From Lepidonotus clava (taxonomy: Eukaryota; Annelida; Polychaeta; Phyllodocida; Polynoidae), in contig OW387134.1 of NCBI GenBank assembly GCA_936440205.1, forward strand, positions 63,081,427-63,145,426: a stretch of 64,000 nt of DNA, read 5' to 3'. The translations under genes and the position numbers were made by a program. Below are positions 36,301-48,424 of this stretch, in pieces. Position 1 is the first letter of the stretch; every line of letters begins with the position of its first letter. Under the pieces are notes generated by a model. That model searched no databases. It was given only the letters and a program-made list of their open reading frames with translations, and was not told the origin of the DNA.

Positions 36301-36321
36301 TTTTCAAACATTTTGCACATT

Positions 36322-36403
36322 GTTGCCATGGTTACCGGAATGTTGAAACAACATCAAAACATAGATATGCTGCTAAGATGAAGGAATTGGTTGCCATGGA
36401 AAC
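36322..36403. promoter_or_regulatory. Pair of X-box (RFX-type) motifs
   Basis: GTTGCCATGGTTAC (36322-36335), read on the minus strand as GTAACCATGGCAAC, fits the RFX X-box consensus GTNRCC-NN-RGYAAC in full. A second, GTTGCCATGGAAAC (36390-36403), misses one position. They are 68 bp apart in otherwise AT-rich DNA. A related GTTGCCATAGTGATAAC lies at about 36927. No gene start is visible nearby. Confidence 0.35.
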
Positions 36404-36499
36404 CAGGTCACATGTCAAAAATTCTAAAATTTGTAAAACCGAGAAGAAGGACTTTCAAGCTACATTGTGCAAAAAAGAGCTCACATGTTAATTAGAACA

Positions 36500-37840
36500 A
36501 AATATATAGCATTTTGTTCTAGTTATCTATTATAGTACTTACATTTTGCTCTATATTTAACCCTTTGTACCTCGCTTGGTACTTTTTGTTATGCATTTTT
36601 TGGTATTTATGGTATCCGACCCTATCATATTCTAATAAACGGAGTGACGTCACATTGGTCACGCCTGACTGAACAAGGGTGAAACAAACCCCCATGTGCC
36701 CATTGAAAGCAGTGGTGACCAGTGAACCATAACTACTAAAATACTAAATTATTCAAAAACCATTGAAGGTACAATTAATCAAAGATTATTCCTTAAAACT
36801 AAATATATTTGTAAACAATTTTGTCACATATATTGGGGGTCTATCTTATATAAAAAGTGAGTTACAGCCAAATCATTGCTGTCACTCTCCCAACCAGATG
36901 TCTGGTAACCATAATTGGCAGTAGGGGTTGCCATAGTGATAACACCTATGGTAGGAGAGTGAGGGGTAGGTTTCTGCAAGATTCAAGTTTTGTACCCTCG
37001 TCGCGCAGGAGGTCCGACTATTAGAATTCAGAAACCCATATCTCAGCTTCTAAGTGGAATACTAAAAAACTGTTTACACCATTAGAGAGATTGAGACTTC
37101 TGTTATGTAGATGTTGAACATAACAGAAGTCAATTAAGCCCAAAAAAAACATGGAAAGTTTGACGCTTTGGCAAATCAACGAAGTTTAAAACCAATGGTT
37201 TATTCAGAATGTTCACTTATACAATTTCAGAATTCCAATTATATGATTGTTTTCTGATTATGCCCCATATCTCATTTCCAACATTTTCAATTTTGAAGGG
37301 TTAAGCAACACATTTTGAAGTCAATCTTCTTTAGTTAAACTAAGCAAGGATTTCTGGCTGGGGTTTATGTAATACAAACTCATTGTATAAACTAAACTCA
37401 TCTTCTCATAGAAATCAACACACAGATCGTATGTGGTCTGATGTAACTCTAGGCTAATCAAATTAGCTCAGCACTTCAGAAATTATGTTGAAAACAACAC
37501 TTTCCTAAGCTGGGATGAAGAGATGGAAATTCAGTCTCTATTTATATGCTAGGGTACAATATGAACATGATATACAAATATCTAAGAACACATATGCATT
37601 CTACATCATATTCACTGCACATTACCCGTATGGATAGGAGAGGGGTGGGAGTAGCCGGACTATCAAACTACCAAAGAATAATCAAACTGTCTAACGAGTG
37701 TAGTCAGAAAGCTTTAGATAGTTCAGCCAAATAAGCAATTTCAGAATGTCTGCGTAAAGTTCTTTTTTATTCTTTATAGGATAAAGCGCATTCAACCGTT
37801 TGCACACAAGGGTATAAGCCCCCACTCCAACGTTCCAGTA
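36500..37840. other. Gene-free stretch, possibly old repeat
   Basis: Contains CCCATATCTCAGCTTCTAAG (about 37036), resembling on the other strand the AAGCTGAGATATAAG block inside the 59.3-kb element. No exon supported. Confidence 0.35.
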
Positions 37841-37850
37841 AAACCCCATC

Positions 37851-38111
37851 CCCACTAGGCTATTTTACCGTCGCTGAGGGACGGACAACTGGAGGAATGG
37901 GCATCGTCGCCACCGGGCGGCTATCATATCAAGCAATTTTGATATTTTTCCGGCGATTTTCCGGCCGGTTTTCTGGCTGATTCCATAGTCCGTCGCCCGT
38001 CGCCCAGAATCTGCACCATACTAAAGAGAGTCGCCCGGCGATCTGCAGTCGCCCGACGATTTCACCGCTGATTTCGCCTGTCGCCCGTCGCTGCTAACGT
38101 CGCCTAGTGGG
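37851..38111. mobile_element. 261-bp CCCACTAGGC element with GTCGCC-rich interior
   Basis: Left end CCCACTAGGCTATTTTAC; right end GTCGCCTAGTGGG, forming an inverted repeat. The interior is full of GTCGCCCG and CGGCGATTTTCCGG blocks on both strands. No open frame. Reads as a small inverted-repeat transposon. Confidence 0.65.
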
Positions 38112-38895
38112 TTTGGGCCTTTAAGGTCGCCAAAGCAATGCAGATCAAAAAAAGATGCAAATTCTATTAACTATTTATATACATTCCATTACCATAACCC
38201 AGGGCACGTGGCAAAATATCAGACCATGAAACTGGTTTAACCTCATAGAAATATATTCAAACTTGTCCCTTGTCAGTTTTGGTGACCTGCCAAAATTGCT
38301 TTGTTTACAAACATTGTTGTCTCAGGCAGGAAAGACATGAGTTTTATGGACTTCAAGTGAAGTTAAAGTCAGCGTTAATTGTTTATACACCACTACTGGT
38401 AACTAAAATTGAACGCATGGAATGTGTGTTTTTTAAATAGTTAATTGAACATGCACACGTCGTACCCTTTTGAGACACCATTGCTTTTGGCTCCCTTTAA
38501 GAGTTTGTTCTATTAGGAGGCTTTTACTTTCAAATTATTGCCGATGTGGCGATAAAATTATTATCGCTGGGTATTGCAGAGACAACTTTTCAACATGTCG
38601 GCAAATTTCAAGGGCATTATCACAGCGAGTATGCATCGCATATAGCATATTGCAAAAGATACAAGTGGAATAATAGCATAGACATGGCATAGCGATAGGT
38701 ATGTGATACAGATAGGCCTACCACTCATTCCATTACCTCATGGGGACAGCGTTAATAAGTTCATAGAACTGTACAGTTCTATGATAAGTTGAATACTGAC
38801 GAATACTTCCCAACGCAGCATGGTGTTCAAAAACCTTATACATGCTGTGTCTTCCATATTTACAAGAGAGAGTGGAGACATGCACAGGTTGGGAG

Positions 38896-39795
38896 TGTGT
38901 GTGTGTGGGGGGGGGGGAGGCCTGGGCTGTATAGGGGGGCATGTGGTACGTCTGTTGGTGGGTGGGGGGCTGGGCATGATGTGTATCTGGAACTGAGAGG
39001 GTGTGCATGTGTGTTGGGGGCATTAGGTGTGTGTGTGTATGTGTGTGTGTGGGGGGGCAATGCATTTTGTGTGTGTGTGTTTTTTTTGGGGGGGGGGGGT
39101 GGAGGAGGAGGAGGAGGAGGGGTATGAGTGGAGGGCATGAAGTGTGTGTGCATATGAGGGGGGCATTTATTGTGTGTTTTCAGAGAAGTGGGCATATTAG
39201 TGTGTGTGTGTGTGTGTGTGGGTGGGGAGGGTGTGTGAGTGGGGGACATGAGGTGGTGTATGGGGGGCAAGTGGTGAGTGTGTGTGGTGGAGGGGAGGGT
39301 GTGTAAGTGGGGGGGACATGAGGTGTATTTGGGGCATGCGGTGGGTGTATGTGTGGGGTTTAGGTGTGTGTCTGTGTGTTGGCGGGACTGGGCATGGTGT
39401 GTGTGTGTGTGTGTGTGTGTGTGGGAGGGTAGGGTATGTGTGTGGGGCAGATTGTAAATGTATGGGGAAGGGGCTGGGCATAGTGTGTGTGTGGGGGAAG
39501 AGGGCATGAGGTGTGCACATGGGGGGAGGGGGTTGGGCATGGTGTGTGTGTTGGAGTGGAAGGTTGTGTATGTGTGTGTGTGGGGGGGGGGGGGGGTGTT
39601 GGAGGGGAAGGTTGTGTGTGTGTGGGGGGGGGGGGGTGGCAGGGTGTGTGTGTGTGGGGGGATGGTGTATGTAGGGGGGCATGAGGTGTATGTGGGGGGC
39701 ATGTGTTGCGTGTGTGTGGGGCATAGTGTATTTGTGTGTCTGTGTAGGAGGGGAGGGTGTGTGTATGTGTGGCGGGGGTGGTGTTGTGTGGGAGG
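38896..39795. repeat. ~900-bp G/T-rich array
   Basis: The + strand is almost only G and T (GTGTGTG alternating with G runs, GGGGGGCATGAGGTG-type units), with occasional CATGAGG spacers. Extreme strand asymmetry and many G runs of 4-12 suit G-quadruplex or Z-DNA structures. It yields very long His/Thr/Pro open frames on the minus strand (up to 280 codons) that are not genes. Confidence 0.95.
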
Positions 39796-40035
39796 GGTGT
39801 AGCCATCCCAGCGTCACGTGGCCGTGGGAGGCGGCGATCATCGATCAGAGACATGAATGTTTCATTATGACGGGGCACGGGCGTCAGGTCAGGCAGGTAA
39901 TGACGTATTGATAGTCGGCACACGTCGGTTACCTGAGCCCGCCGTCGGCCTGCCCCAAGGCCCTCACACATACACCTGGGTGGCGGGGTGGGCAGGTGAG
40001 AACAGGGGGGTAGGGGTGGGGTTTGCAGGTTGATG

Positions 40036-41210
40036 GCTGTATTCCTCTATACATTTTCATTCGTGATTTCGGAAATCACCAGTAGAAATAATGGCTAATT
40101 AAAAACATTGTATCATTAGAAAGGATTTTCAATTCCCTTTCAAATGGTATGTAGCATGCATAGATACCTGTAATATTCCTACTGAAACTTGGTGGGCAGG
40201 TGAAAAAGTGAGGGGTGTAGGCCTATGATGGGGACACTGGAGTGGTGTAGGTTGGTGGCCCAGGCAAGCATGCAACGTTGTTATTATGTTGCATTGACGT
40301 TTTATGTAGTTCTGCAGCAACGGTCTTGTTTGATTCTTGCTATGTTATTTTGATGGCTCCCAATAACATTGCTGCAACGTAATGCTGTGACATTGCACTG
40401 CAACATTATCATTATAACATTCTGGTTATGTTTTTCAACTTAAACAGAATGTTATAACTTTCAGTTTTGGTTTCATCCTAACCTCACAAAAAAAAGCTAT
40501 AATAACATTCTGATTTGTTGAGGTTTCTACCTTACCATCTATAACGTGATTGATACATGTCATCTTATTAAGTAACAAACTGACTTAAAAAGTATGGTTG
40601 CAGAACATTTCTGTTATGTCACAAGTTGGCTGGGAAAGCTGTATTCCACAATGCATTTTCACTCATGATTTCGGAAATCGCCAGTGGAAAAAATGGCTAA
40701 TATGAAACATATTGTATAATGTTAGAAAGGATTCTCTGTCAAATGCATGGTATGTAAAGCATACATGGATTCCTCTTATATTTCTACTGAAACTTAGTGG
40801 ATAGGTGGGAATGTGAAGGGAGTGTACTGTGGACACTGGAGTGGTGTAGGTTGGTAGCCCAGGCAAGCATACCACATTATCATACTATTGCAATAACATT
40901 CTGTTGAGTTCTGCTTTGGTTCTTGTTTCTTTATTTTGATGGCAACCGATATCATCTTGAGAACCTAACATTGTGATGTAACATTCTGGTTGCGTTCTTT
41001 TACGGAAAGAAAAACATTCTTACAACATTCTGTATTGGTAAAGTCTCAACTTCTCTGAACTAAAATTGTAGTATCATGCTCTGTTTTGGTTAGTATCAAT
41101 CTAATATTAAATAATGTAACTGTTATATGAGGATTTAGCAATTAAGTAATAGAGTGACCAAAAATGTATGGTTGCAGAACATGCCCGTCACATCGCTGTT
41201 TGCCTGGGGG
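40036..41210. repeat. 602-bp imperfect tandem duplication
   Basis: Copy 1 starts at 40036 and copy 2 at 40638, both GCTGTATTCC. Shared ordered blocks are CATGATTTCGGAAATC (CGTGATTTCGG in copy 1), AATGGCTAA, AGAAAGGATT, CACTGGAGTGGTGTAGGTTG, GCCCAGGCAAGCAT, TATTTTGATGGC, and GTATGGTTGCAGAACAT at the end of each. The second halves are rich in AACATTCTG. Confidence 0.85.
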
Positions 41211-41219
41211 GTTATTGTA

Positions 41220-43270
41220 ACTGCTATTTCAATACACCTTTTTCGTGAACCTGCGCAGCGAACCCTCCCATAGACGCCTTGTTCCCAACCATCTTAAATC
41301 CCCATCATTTGGTTCACATCTATCCGCTAGGAGGGCGCTACACTATTGAAAAGGGCATATATATAGTACAATTAAAAGCAAAAAAAGTGCGATGGGAAGG
41401 GGGCAAAGAATATGCGTTTAGATGAACAATTTAACCACGATTGAGGTCCTGACCTTTCACAGCCCCCAACCTCCCACCTGACCCTACACACACTTTCAGC
41501 CTCCATTTTCCAGGTAACGTTTTAACAGGTGTATATTTAGCTCCATTTATTTCTACTTTCTAATATTTTTTTTCTCGAAAGTTAATGTCCTCATCGCATT
41601 ACAAGCAAGTATTCCAAATTTCTTTTGGTGTGGGGGTACATTACACCTTTTAACATCTTACTATTAGATTTTATTATTTAGAATTGGGTATGATAAGCAC
41701 ACATCTTTTCATGGAGTCCAACATAGCCCATAAAACTCCCGCTACTGTCCCCTCTACCACCGTTCTGCCATTATCATACATGTGGCTTCCCGCCCCTACG
41801 ACCAGCGGCTACTACTACCTACATGGACATGGCTCTCGATATCCCTCCATGCACATAATTACAGAAACAAGTAGATACCGGAGCCCCGACCGAGCCGTGG
41901 ATACCGGCCATCCGCGGTGTGCCGGCACAAACACCTGACATTGAGCCTGGGCTTGATTGATTTAGTATATTGCATTTTACAGTAGCTTTTTCCAAATGAC
42001 GTGCTTGGATTTTTATTCCCTTCGCGATTTAATTGCGATTAAAAAGACGCAACTCGGAGCCACTTACCTATGTGAAACAATGTATCTGGAGCAAATAATT
42101 ACACACAAAAAAGGAAGTCAAGTCGAAAAGGGCACCATGGAGAGCGGCTGTACCTTATATCTGCGGCACCATGGTGGGTTGTTTTATTGGAGATCTCAAT
42201 TGATGCATAAGCATCGCCTTTCAAAAACTATGAGTTTGTACCAAACGTGGCCGGGTAGCCGAGGCCATGTTTTCTGCCGACTCACATGTGTCATTAAGCC
42301 ATTGTGTTTGATACAGGAGGTGAAAGGGACAAAAACCCAAACGGATTAGGTGAGCGGGGAGAATCAGATTTCATAATTAGTATCGCCTGGGTAAGCTCAA
42401 TGCAGAAGTCAAAACCAATGTGAACTGCCACTCAGCCTTTCTACGGGGTAAAAACATCACAGACACTCACTTTAATAATACGTATTTATTTTATGAAACT
42501 TTGAAGAGAAATGGGAAAAAAGAAGGATGATGTGACAATCAATAAAAATGCTGATGATGGAAGATTGGTTTGGTAAACATTGAAAAAGTGAGAAGCAAGG
42601 CCAGAGAGGGTTATGTTAGGAAGGATGTTTGTGTAATTGCATCTTTATATGGATAACGCATTTTGCCTCTGTCTGATACTACCGTTAAGTCAAGGACTTG
42701 GCAATTCACCCTTGCTATGGCATACAGATTTTAACCTATAGGGTTTATATTGAGAAATACTATTATATCTGATAATACAATCAAAGAGAAATTGGATTTT
42801 TTTCCCCATTACCCTCTCTGCGATGCCCATCTGATGTAGTGATTAACACATGCCAAAAAATATGCCCATGCAAGAGCACTGTCCATGTCCCTCATGCAAA
42901 TTTATTGCATAAGATCTACATTGTATGATGTATACTCATATTACTCATCATTTCTGTAATTACATTCAGATCTTGTATTTTGCAAATCGAACAGTAGTCA
43001 ATAAGAGTTAGAAATGAGGATGGTTCAGGAGGAGACTGACTGTACCCCCTCCCCCCCCCCCCACACACACACTACACCCCCTCCCGCCAACTATCTGGTT
43101 TCCCTGACTGTCACGAGGGGGCGTGCACAACAACTTTCGTTCAACTGTTGGACGTCACGAGAACTCAATCGTGCACATTTGGACGTGCTTAGCTACATTC
43201 CAGGCCAGGCTTGGGGGGAAAAGGGCCATGGGCAGACTTAAAAAGATGGGGGCGGGTGTGAAAAGTATCC
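41220..43270. other. No supportable gene
   Basis: Two longer open frames lie here (84 codons at 41684-41938 and 117 codons at 41996-42349). Neither has domain similarity, coding-like composition or splice partners. Confidence 0.4.
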
Positions 43271-43280
43271 TCTTCCCCGT

Positions 43281-43400
43281 GGGGGCCTTCCATTAAGTAT
43301 GCGTGTAGCAAGAGGGGAGGGGCCTAAAACCTTTTAAAATGTTGATAAAAATACTCACCCCTTTTTCCTTAAAACCGAAAAGTTTGCTGATATCAAATGC
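43281..43400. mobile_element. GGCCTTCCATTAAGTA-family element, left half only
   Basis: Starts GGGGCCTTCCATTAAGTATG, the same end as the full copy at 62272, then GGGGCCTAAAACC. The right end is not found; the element is truncated or interrupted. Confidence 0.5.
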
Positions 43401-43479
43401 TTATAGGACATAATTGGCGTTATAGGGGTTTCTTTACCTCCCTCCTACAACATGATATAGCCCGGTCGCCGCTTATTCG

Positions 43480-43498
43480 GGGGGGGGGGGGGGGGGGG
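43480..43498. repeat. Long G homopolymer
   Basis: About 19 consecutive G, 24 bp before a GGCGGAT-family element. Such long runs are prone to assembly and polymerase error. Confidence 0.9.
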
Positions 43499-43521
43499 AG
43501 AGGGGTGCCTTATGTTTCTAT

Positions 43522-43676
43522 CAGGGACGGATCTTGTCACTTTCTAAAGAAGGGCGACCTATTTCTAAATTTTCCTGTGGTTCCTCTGGGGTCAAGTATT
43601 TACATAAATACAAAAAATATATTTGGTCAAAAATGGGGTTGGGTTGCCCCCCCCCCCCAACCAACCTAAATCCGCA
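43522..43676. mobile_element. Short GGCGGAT-family element, copy 6
   Basis: Begins CAGGGACGGATCTTGTCAC; inside TTTGGTCAAAAATGGGG and a 13-C run; ends CCTAAATCCGCAAA. Same part order as copies 1 and 8. Confidence 0.65.
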
Positions 43677-43730
43677 AATGTATATACCTAAGATGAGTGT
43701 TACATATTATCAGTTAAAACCATGACACAG

Positions 43731-43935
43731 TCCAAACTATTTCATCGTCGGAGACATCACCATGCAGGCTGAGAGCACCACCATACGGATCGTGTCTGCA
43801 GAGAGTGGAACCAGGGAAAAGAAGACGTACTGGGTGCCATGTAAAAAGAGGTGTGGGGTGGTGGGCGGCCGCCTGCCGTCACAGCCCGCCGTCAGCCCCC
43901 TCTCCTCCAGGCCGGGGCGTGTGGCAGACAAATAA
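43731..43935 (+). CDS. Candidate terminal exon of an unidentified gene
   Basis: After cacag the phase-2 frame runs 68 codons to TAA. It contains NYFIVGDITMQAE, STTIRIVSAESGTREKKTYW, VPCKKRCG, and a Pro/Ser/Arg tail. Third positions are G/C-rich as in the SVWC-ShKT exons. The acceptor's pyrimidine tract is poor. Donor-like sites inside (AAGAG|GTGTGG) would shorten it. On the opposite strand a strong acceptor (43798-43826 region) precedes a frame reading HDPYGGALSLHGDVSD, so strand is uncertain. No family recognised. Confidence 0.3.
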
Positions 43936-44049
43936 CTCTTCACCCGACCACTGTCAGCACGGCCCCGGGTCACGCACCCCTCACCCCTGGCCTAGCCTTT
44001 AGCACGCCGAGTGGCAGCCTCTGCAACCTTGCTTTGATTTTTTTTCATT

Positions 44050-44989
44050 ATTGAATGGTTTTATTTTTTTTCATGATTAAATGCTTCTTTTCTTCGCAAT
44101 TTTCTTTTCTCTCAAACACAAATTATATACATCGCCTGTTCTATATTAGGGGTAGACAGTGGTGATATAAGTTCTGTTGTTAATAATAGATGAGATTTAA
44201 TCAATATGTATACATGATGAGGCAAATGAATGATCTTAAAGGTTGGAACATGTAGAATTTCAGTAATTGTATGACAATTTGGTCGGATTTATCAATCAAT
44301 CAATTACTGCCTCCGGCATTTGCATTCCAACATGTGACAAAATATTTCTATTTATGAATGTGGAATGTATCATAATCATCTTCACTACTTTCTTTTTGGT
44401 AGAGGCCCTCTTCCACTATAATCAATGGTGAAATTGATTGTATCAGCTGTTGCACATATACGCATTTCTCTATTATTGCAATTGCTCACTCATTCCAAAA
44501 GTACTATCTTAGATTGGTGATTATCTGAAGCAATGTATACCTTTCCAATACAAATGCAAATCATGACCATCATGTAAACACACTTTTTGAGGCAGCACTT
44601 ACACTTAACACTCTGAGCCTCATAGTGAACTTCACCAGTTCATCCACCCTTGAACTAGGTGTCAATTTCACTTCGAAGACGTCGGGAACTGAAGAGGTGG
44701 TCGACGACGCCATGTCTGTAGGGTATCAGTGGTGATGACGTCATAAAGACAATGACATTAATCAAAGCATGTAACGTATTAACAGTTTAAAATGGCGTGT
44801 AGGCTATTCCCCTTATCCCGACAGCATGTGTGAGACAGGCATTAGACGGGTATGACGTTTTACGTCGACTGCGCCCCTCCTCCATACGTCCGGAATGGAG
44901 GAAGATGCACCACTGCCTTGGACTGGACGAACATCTGTTCCCCATTGTCTGTCTACCATCTGCCGAGTTAGATGTTTCGCCATAAATTG

Positions 44990-44990
<1 letters not shown>
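44050..44990. other. Gene-free AT-rich stretch
   Basis: Nothing supportable as a gene. Confidence 0.5.
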
Positions 44991-44994
<4 letters not shown>

Positions 44995-45081
<87 letters not shown>

Positions 45082-45101
45082 TATATATATATATATATAG
45101 G
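44995..45101. repeat. (CA)n followed by (TA)n microsatellite
   Basis: About 42 CA dinucleotides without interruption, then about ten TA dinucleotides. Confidence 0.98.
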
Positions 45102-45753
45102 ACTATGTGATATTATTTGTCGAAAAACTATTTTCTATACTACTTGCCGCAGAGATGGTAATTCATAATAGGGAAGTCGTAGGTATAGGCCTATGTCTTA
45201 CCGCGCCCGTTATCTATATTTTACACATACATGTATAAACATCCGTCTGCAATTGTGGTCCATATAGACATGAAATGAAACAATTTACAAGTACCAAAAT
45301 TACTTTACGATGTAATGGTATTATGTTAATAGATAGAGGCTTCCATCGATATCTATTAAGAAAGTAAATAGTAGAATAAGTTCATGTGGAGGGGTGAACA
45401 CAGGTATTGAAGATGTCTATGCCTATGTTTGAACAGTGATATCCATATATCCCTGCAGTCATCAAAACCATTAATTCCTGAATTCATTTCAATACTCAAC
45501 CTTTTACATAGTGAAGGGGTAGGGTGCCGAGGCATATATATAGGCCTACATCCATTGCAATATTTACCACCTGTTCCGGCACCTATAGGTCTGACTGTAA
45601 CTAATTAATTTAACGACCTTCTGTACACTGCTCCCTGACTTCAACTTTACGAGCGATGCCAAACAAGGTCTGTCACATTTACGACCTCGAAGCATGCAGG
45701 ACCATCTCATGGGACAGACCCGGAACAAGCCAGCAGACAAGGACAGCACCTGC

Positions 45754-45874
45754 CTTCCGGTCACCTTGACACTCTCCAAGCAGGCAGACAGTCCCTGCCA
45801 TTGGGAATCCTATATGGGTAGACAGCAACCGCAATCTCTGCTTGGAGAGTGCTTCCGGTATTGACAACCGGAAG
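45754..45874. repeat. Fold-back element with perfect 14-bp core arms
   Basis: CACTCTCCAAGCAG (45770-45783) pairs exactly with CTGCTTGGAGAGTG (45838-45851). Outside these, CTTCCGGT on the left matches the complement of CCGGAAG on the right with a gap. The loop is 54 bases. Open frames on either strand across it are not supported. Confidence 0.7.
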
Positions 45875-45879
45875 TGGAA

Positions 45880-47340
45880 TGTTCTGCATATAGTGTGGGA
45901 GAGGGAATGAGATGGTATTTGATTATCTCCATACTTGCTAGGAGTAATATATCAGCACATTCAATGACTTGGGAACGTTTCCATGAGAACCGATAATGCC
46001 TTATTCTGTAAAATATTAGCAAAGCCTCTAAAATTCATCATCCCGTTACAGAGATACCTATAAGCTGATAGGCATATTTCCAATGCCTTATTATAAATGA
46101 TAATGCCAACAACAACCCTAGATATCTTTCACATTTGTTATGCCATGACGCTTATTTCTGTGAACAGCCAGGTTCTCTGTCGGCCCACATACCTTGTTGG
46201 AAACGTGCATAGCATGCATCTTTGGCTGAAATATTGTCCTTTCTCAATTATTGTACCTAACAATTGACCTAGGTCCTGAGGAGGGCCACTTCAAGTTACT
46301 TTTGCCGTCGCTCTTTGAAGTTTTGACAATTGATATATTATTGCATATGGCTCTCTTAAACCAAGGAGTTGTTTATCTTTTTTAAACGATATGTTTATTA
46401 AGTACTCAATAAGACTTAGGTTATGACTTAGTTTATATATATTCTTCCATGTGAGCGTAAAATATGATGATCAAATTACAGTTAGTAAACACAAAATACA
46501 TGAAATAATGAGGTATAGAGATGAAAATTCCTGTTCAATTGTCATGGGCAATGCAAAGATCCCCCTATATGGAGGGACTCTAATTGATTAGAAAATGAAA
46601 TAAACACCGGTAGTATAATACTACGACTATGTTGACATTGGAATTCATCAGATATATAAATTAATACACATAATTTCTGCTGGACTCGTATTATAGATAA
46701 ATCAATAGAGAGCGAGAGAATTCGAGGGTGGGGAAATTCCTGAATATTATTAGTAAGAGAGGGAAATCACCAGCCCTGTCTTTTAAGTAGGCTATACTCA
46801 GCTGATAATATTGTCATCTATCTCCCAAATCACCAAGATACTGCATATCTCAGAAGGCAAGCTGTTGAGATATTCGATACATCTCTATTGCAGAAGGGTC
46901 TGATACGAACTTGATCTCATGGTTCATAGTCTAATCATAATATGTTTTTACCATCCTACAGCGTTACCTCCACCTGTTATTGACACCTGCACATATGTTG
47001 TGAATTTCCTAGGAGCAAATGCAAACTTTGAATTGGTGCATTCTTATTACGATAATTGCTATACTGATTACATATTATATTGACATATATACTATTTTTC
47101 ATACATGTATTTCTAATCAAACTGATTATCAGTATCATATCGTCAATTTAGTGCACAGGATAATATGAACTAGTAGACATGCTCAAAGTTGGATTATCCT
47201 ATTTTGTCCATTTATCCAGCAGGTATAAAAACATTGCCTTTTCCAACTTGTTTTTGAAAATAGAGATATTACGTCAATGTTTCAAGAGCTGCCACCAAGA
47301 CATATAACTGAATAGTTACAATTATCACCCATGTTATTGG
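45880..47340. other. Gene-free AT-rich stretch
   Basis: Nothing supportable. Confidence 0.5.
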
Positions 47341-47347
47341 TCAGGTT

Positions 47348-47676
47348 AAGCCCCACTCGCCGTGGTTGATGTTTTCGTCGCAGAGACCCACGAAAATTTT
47401 ATCACAGGGATTCACAAACGACCTTAGGTACGACAAAATGATCGTAAGCTTCCGAAATTGATCGTATAGCGTTCACATTGGGATTTAGGGTACTGTACGA
47501 TCATTTTCGCAAGCAATCTTGTCTTGAATCGTACAAGATCTCTCCGAAAATATTAAACATGTTGAATAATTTCCCAAGGATTTGGATCGCAGAGGGCTAC
47601 GATAGGCCAACGTTTCCAACGTTCTTAGATCGCAGAGGCTTACGACAAACCACATTCCCCACGGCGAATGGGGCTT
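47348..47676. mobile_element. 329-bp element with AAGCCCCACTCGCCGTGG ends
   Basis: Left end AAGCCCCACTCGCCGTGG; right end CCACGGCGAATGGGGCTT, an 18-bp inverted repeat with one mismatch. GATCGCAGAG occurs twice inside, near the right end, and TCGTCGCAGAG near the left. Many GTACGA-, TCGTA- and ACGA-type words. No coding capacity. Confidence 0.75.
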
Positions 47677-48295
47677 CAGCTATTATCTAATGTGGACTAA
47701 ATCTTTATCATAAATGATAAAGTTAAGTTTATGAGTGATTGTAGATGTCACATGGGGCATGTCACTTGCATACTTGAGGGTAAAAAAACGTCGAATCTGT
47801 TAGGATTCATTCGGTAATTCTGACCAGGGAATTTAAAGGAATGGAATGAATAGGAGTTGTTGCATAATTTTGACAATACAATTATTTATATTTAATGTAT
47901 TTTGTCTACAATGTAGTTGGATAGATTATGCTGTCAGCATACGTATCTATGAATATACATATGAATATCACGTCTTTGCTATAACGTTTAAAATGGAATT
48001 TAATTAGTATTGTCAATGATGATTCCATTGTGGGCCGCTCTTTGTGCTTATAAAGTTATATTATACCTTAACGTTCTTTGTAGGAGTAGACTGCAGCAGA
48101 CTTTATCCAAATATGCATATCGTATAACTAATTGTAAAGCAAATATAATTTAATATTCTAATCCAAAATGATGTGTGCAAAGGCTTTGCGGACATTCTAG
48201 CCAAAAGAAACAACATAATGATTCTGGGTAGAGATGTCATCCGTAAAATGATATTGAAATACGGAAATAATCAGTTCCAAGGTTATGACCTATAG

Positions 48296-48424
48296 CAGGG
48301 ACGGATCCAGGAATTTGTAGAGGCGGGGGGGGGGGGGAGGGGAGCACAAACATGAATGTTAGGAGGGGGGGGGGGGGGGGCAACAAACATGAATGTACCC
48401 CCCCCCCCCCCCCGACTAGAGCCG
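48296..48424. mobile_element. Short GGCGGAT-family element, copy 7
   Basis: Begins CAGGGACGGATCCAGGAATT, then G runs; a block AAACATGAATGT appears twice, separated by a second G run; then a C run and CGACTAGAGCCG. The doubled block suggests slippage between homopolymers. Confidence 0.55.

Noticed and set aside
38860-39971. Minus-strand open frames of 203-280 codons rich in His, Thr and Pro
   Set aside because: They only translate the G/T-rich array; all frames are open there and no domain or splice context exists.
41996-42349. 117-codon open frame
   Set aside because: No domain, no coding-like composition, length within chance expectation.
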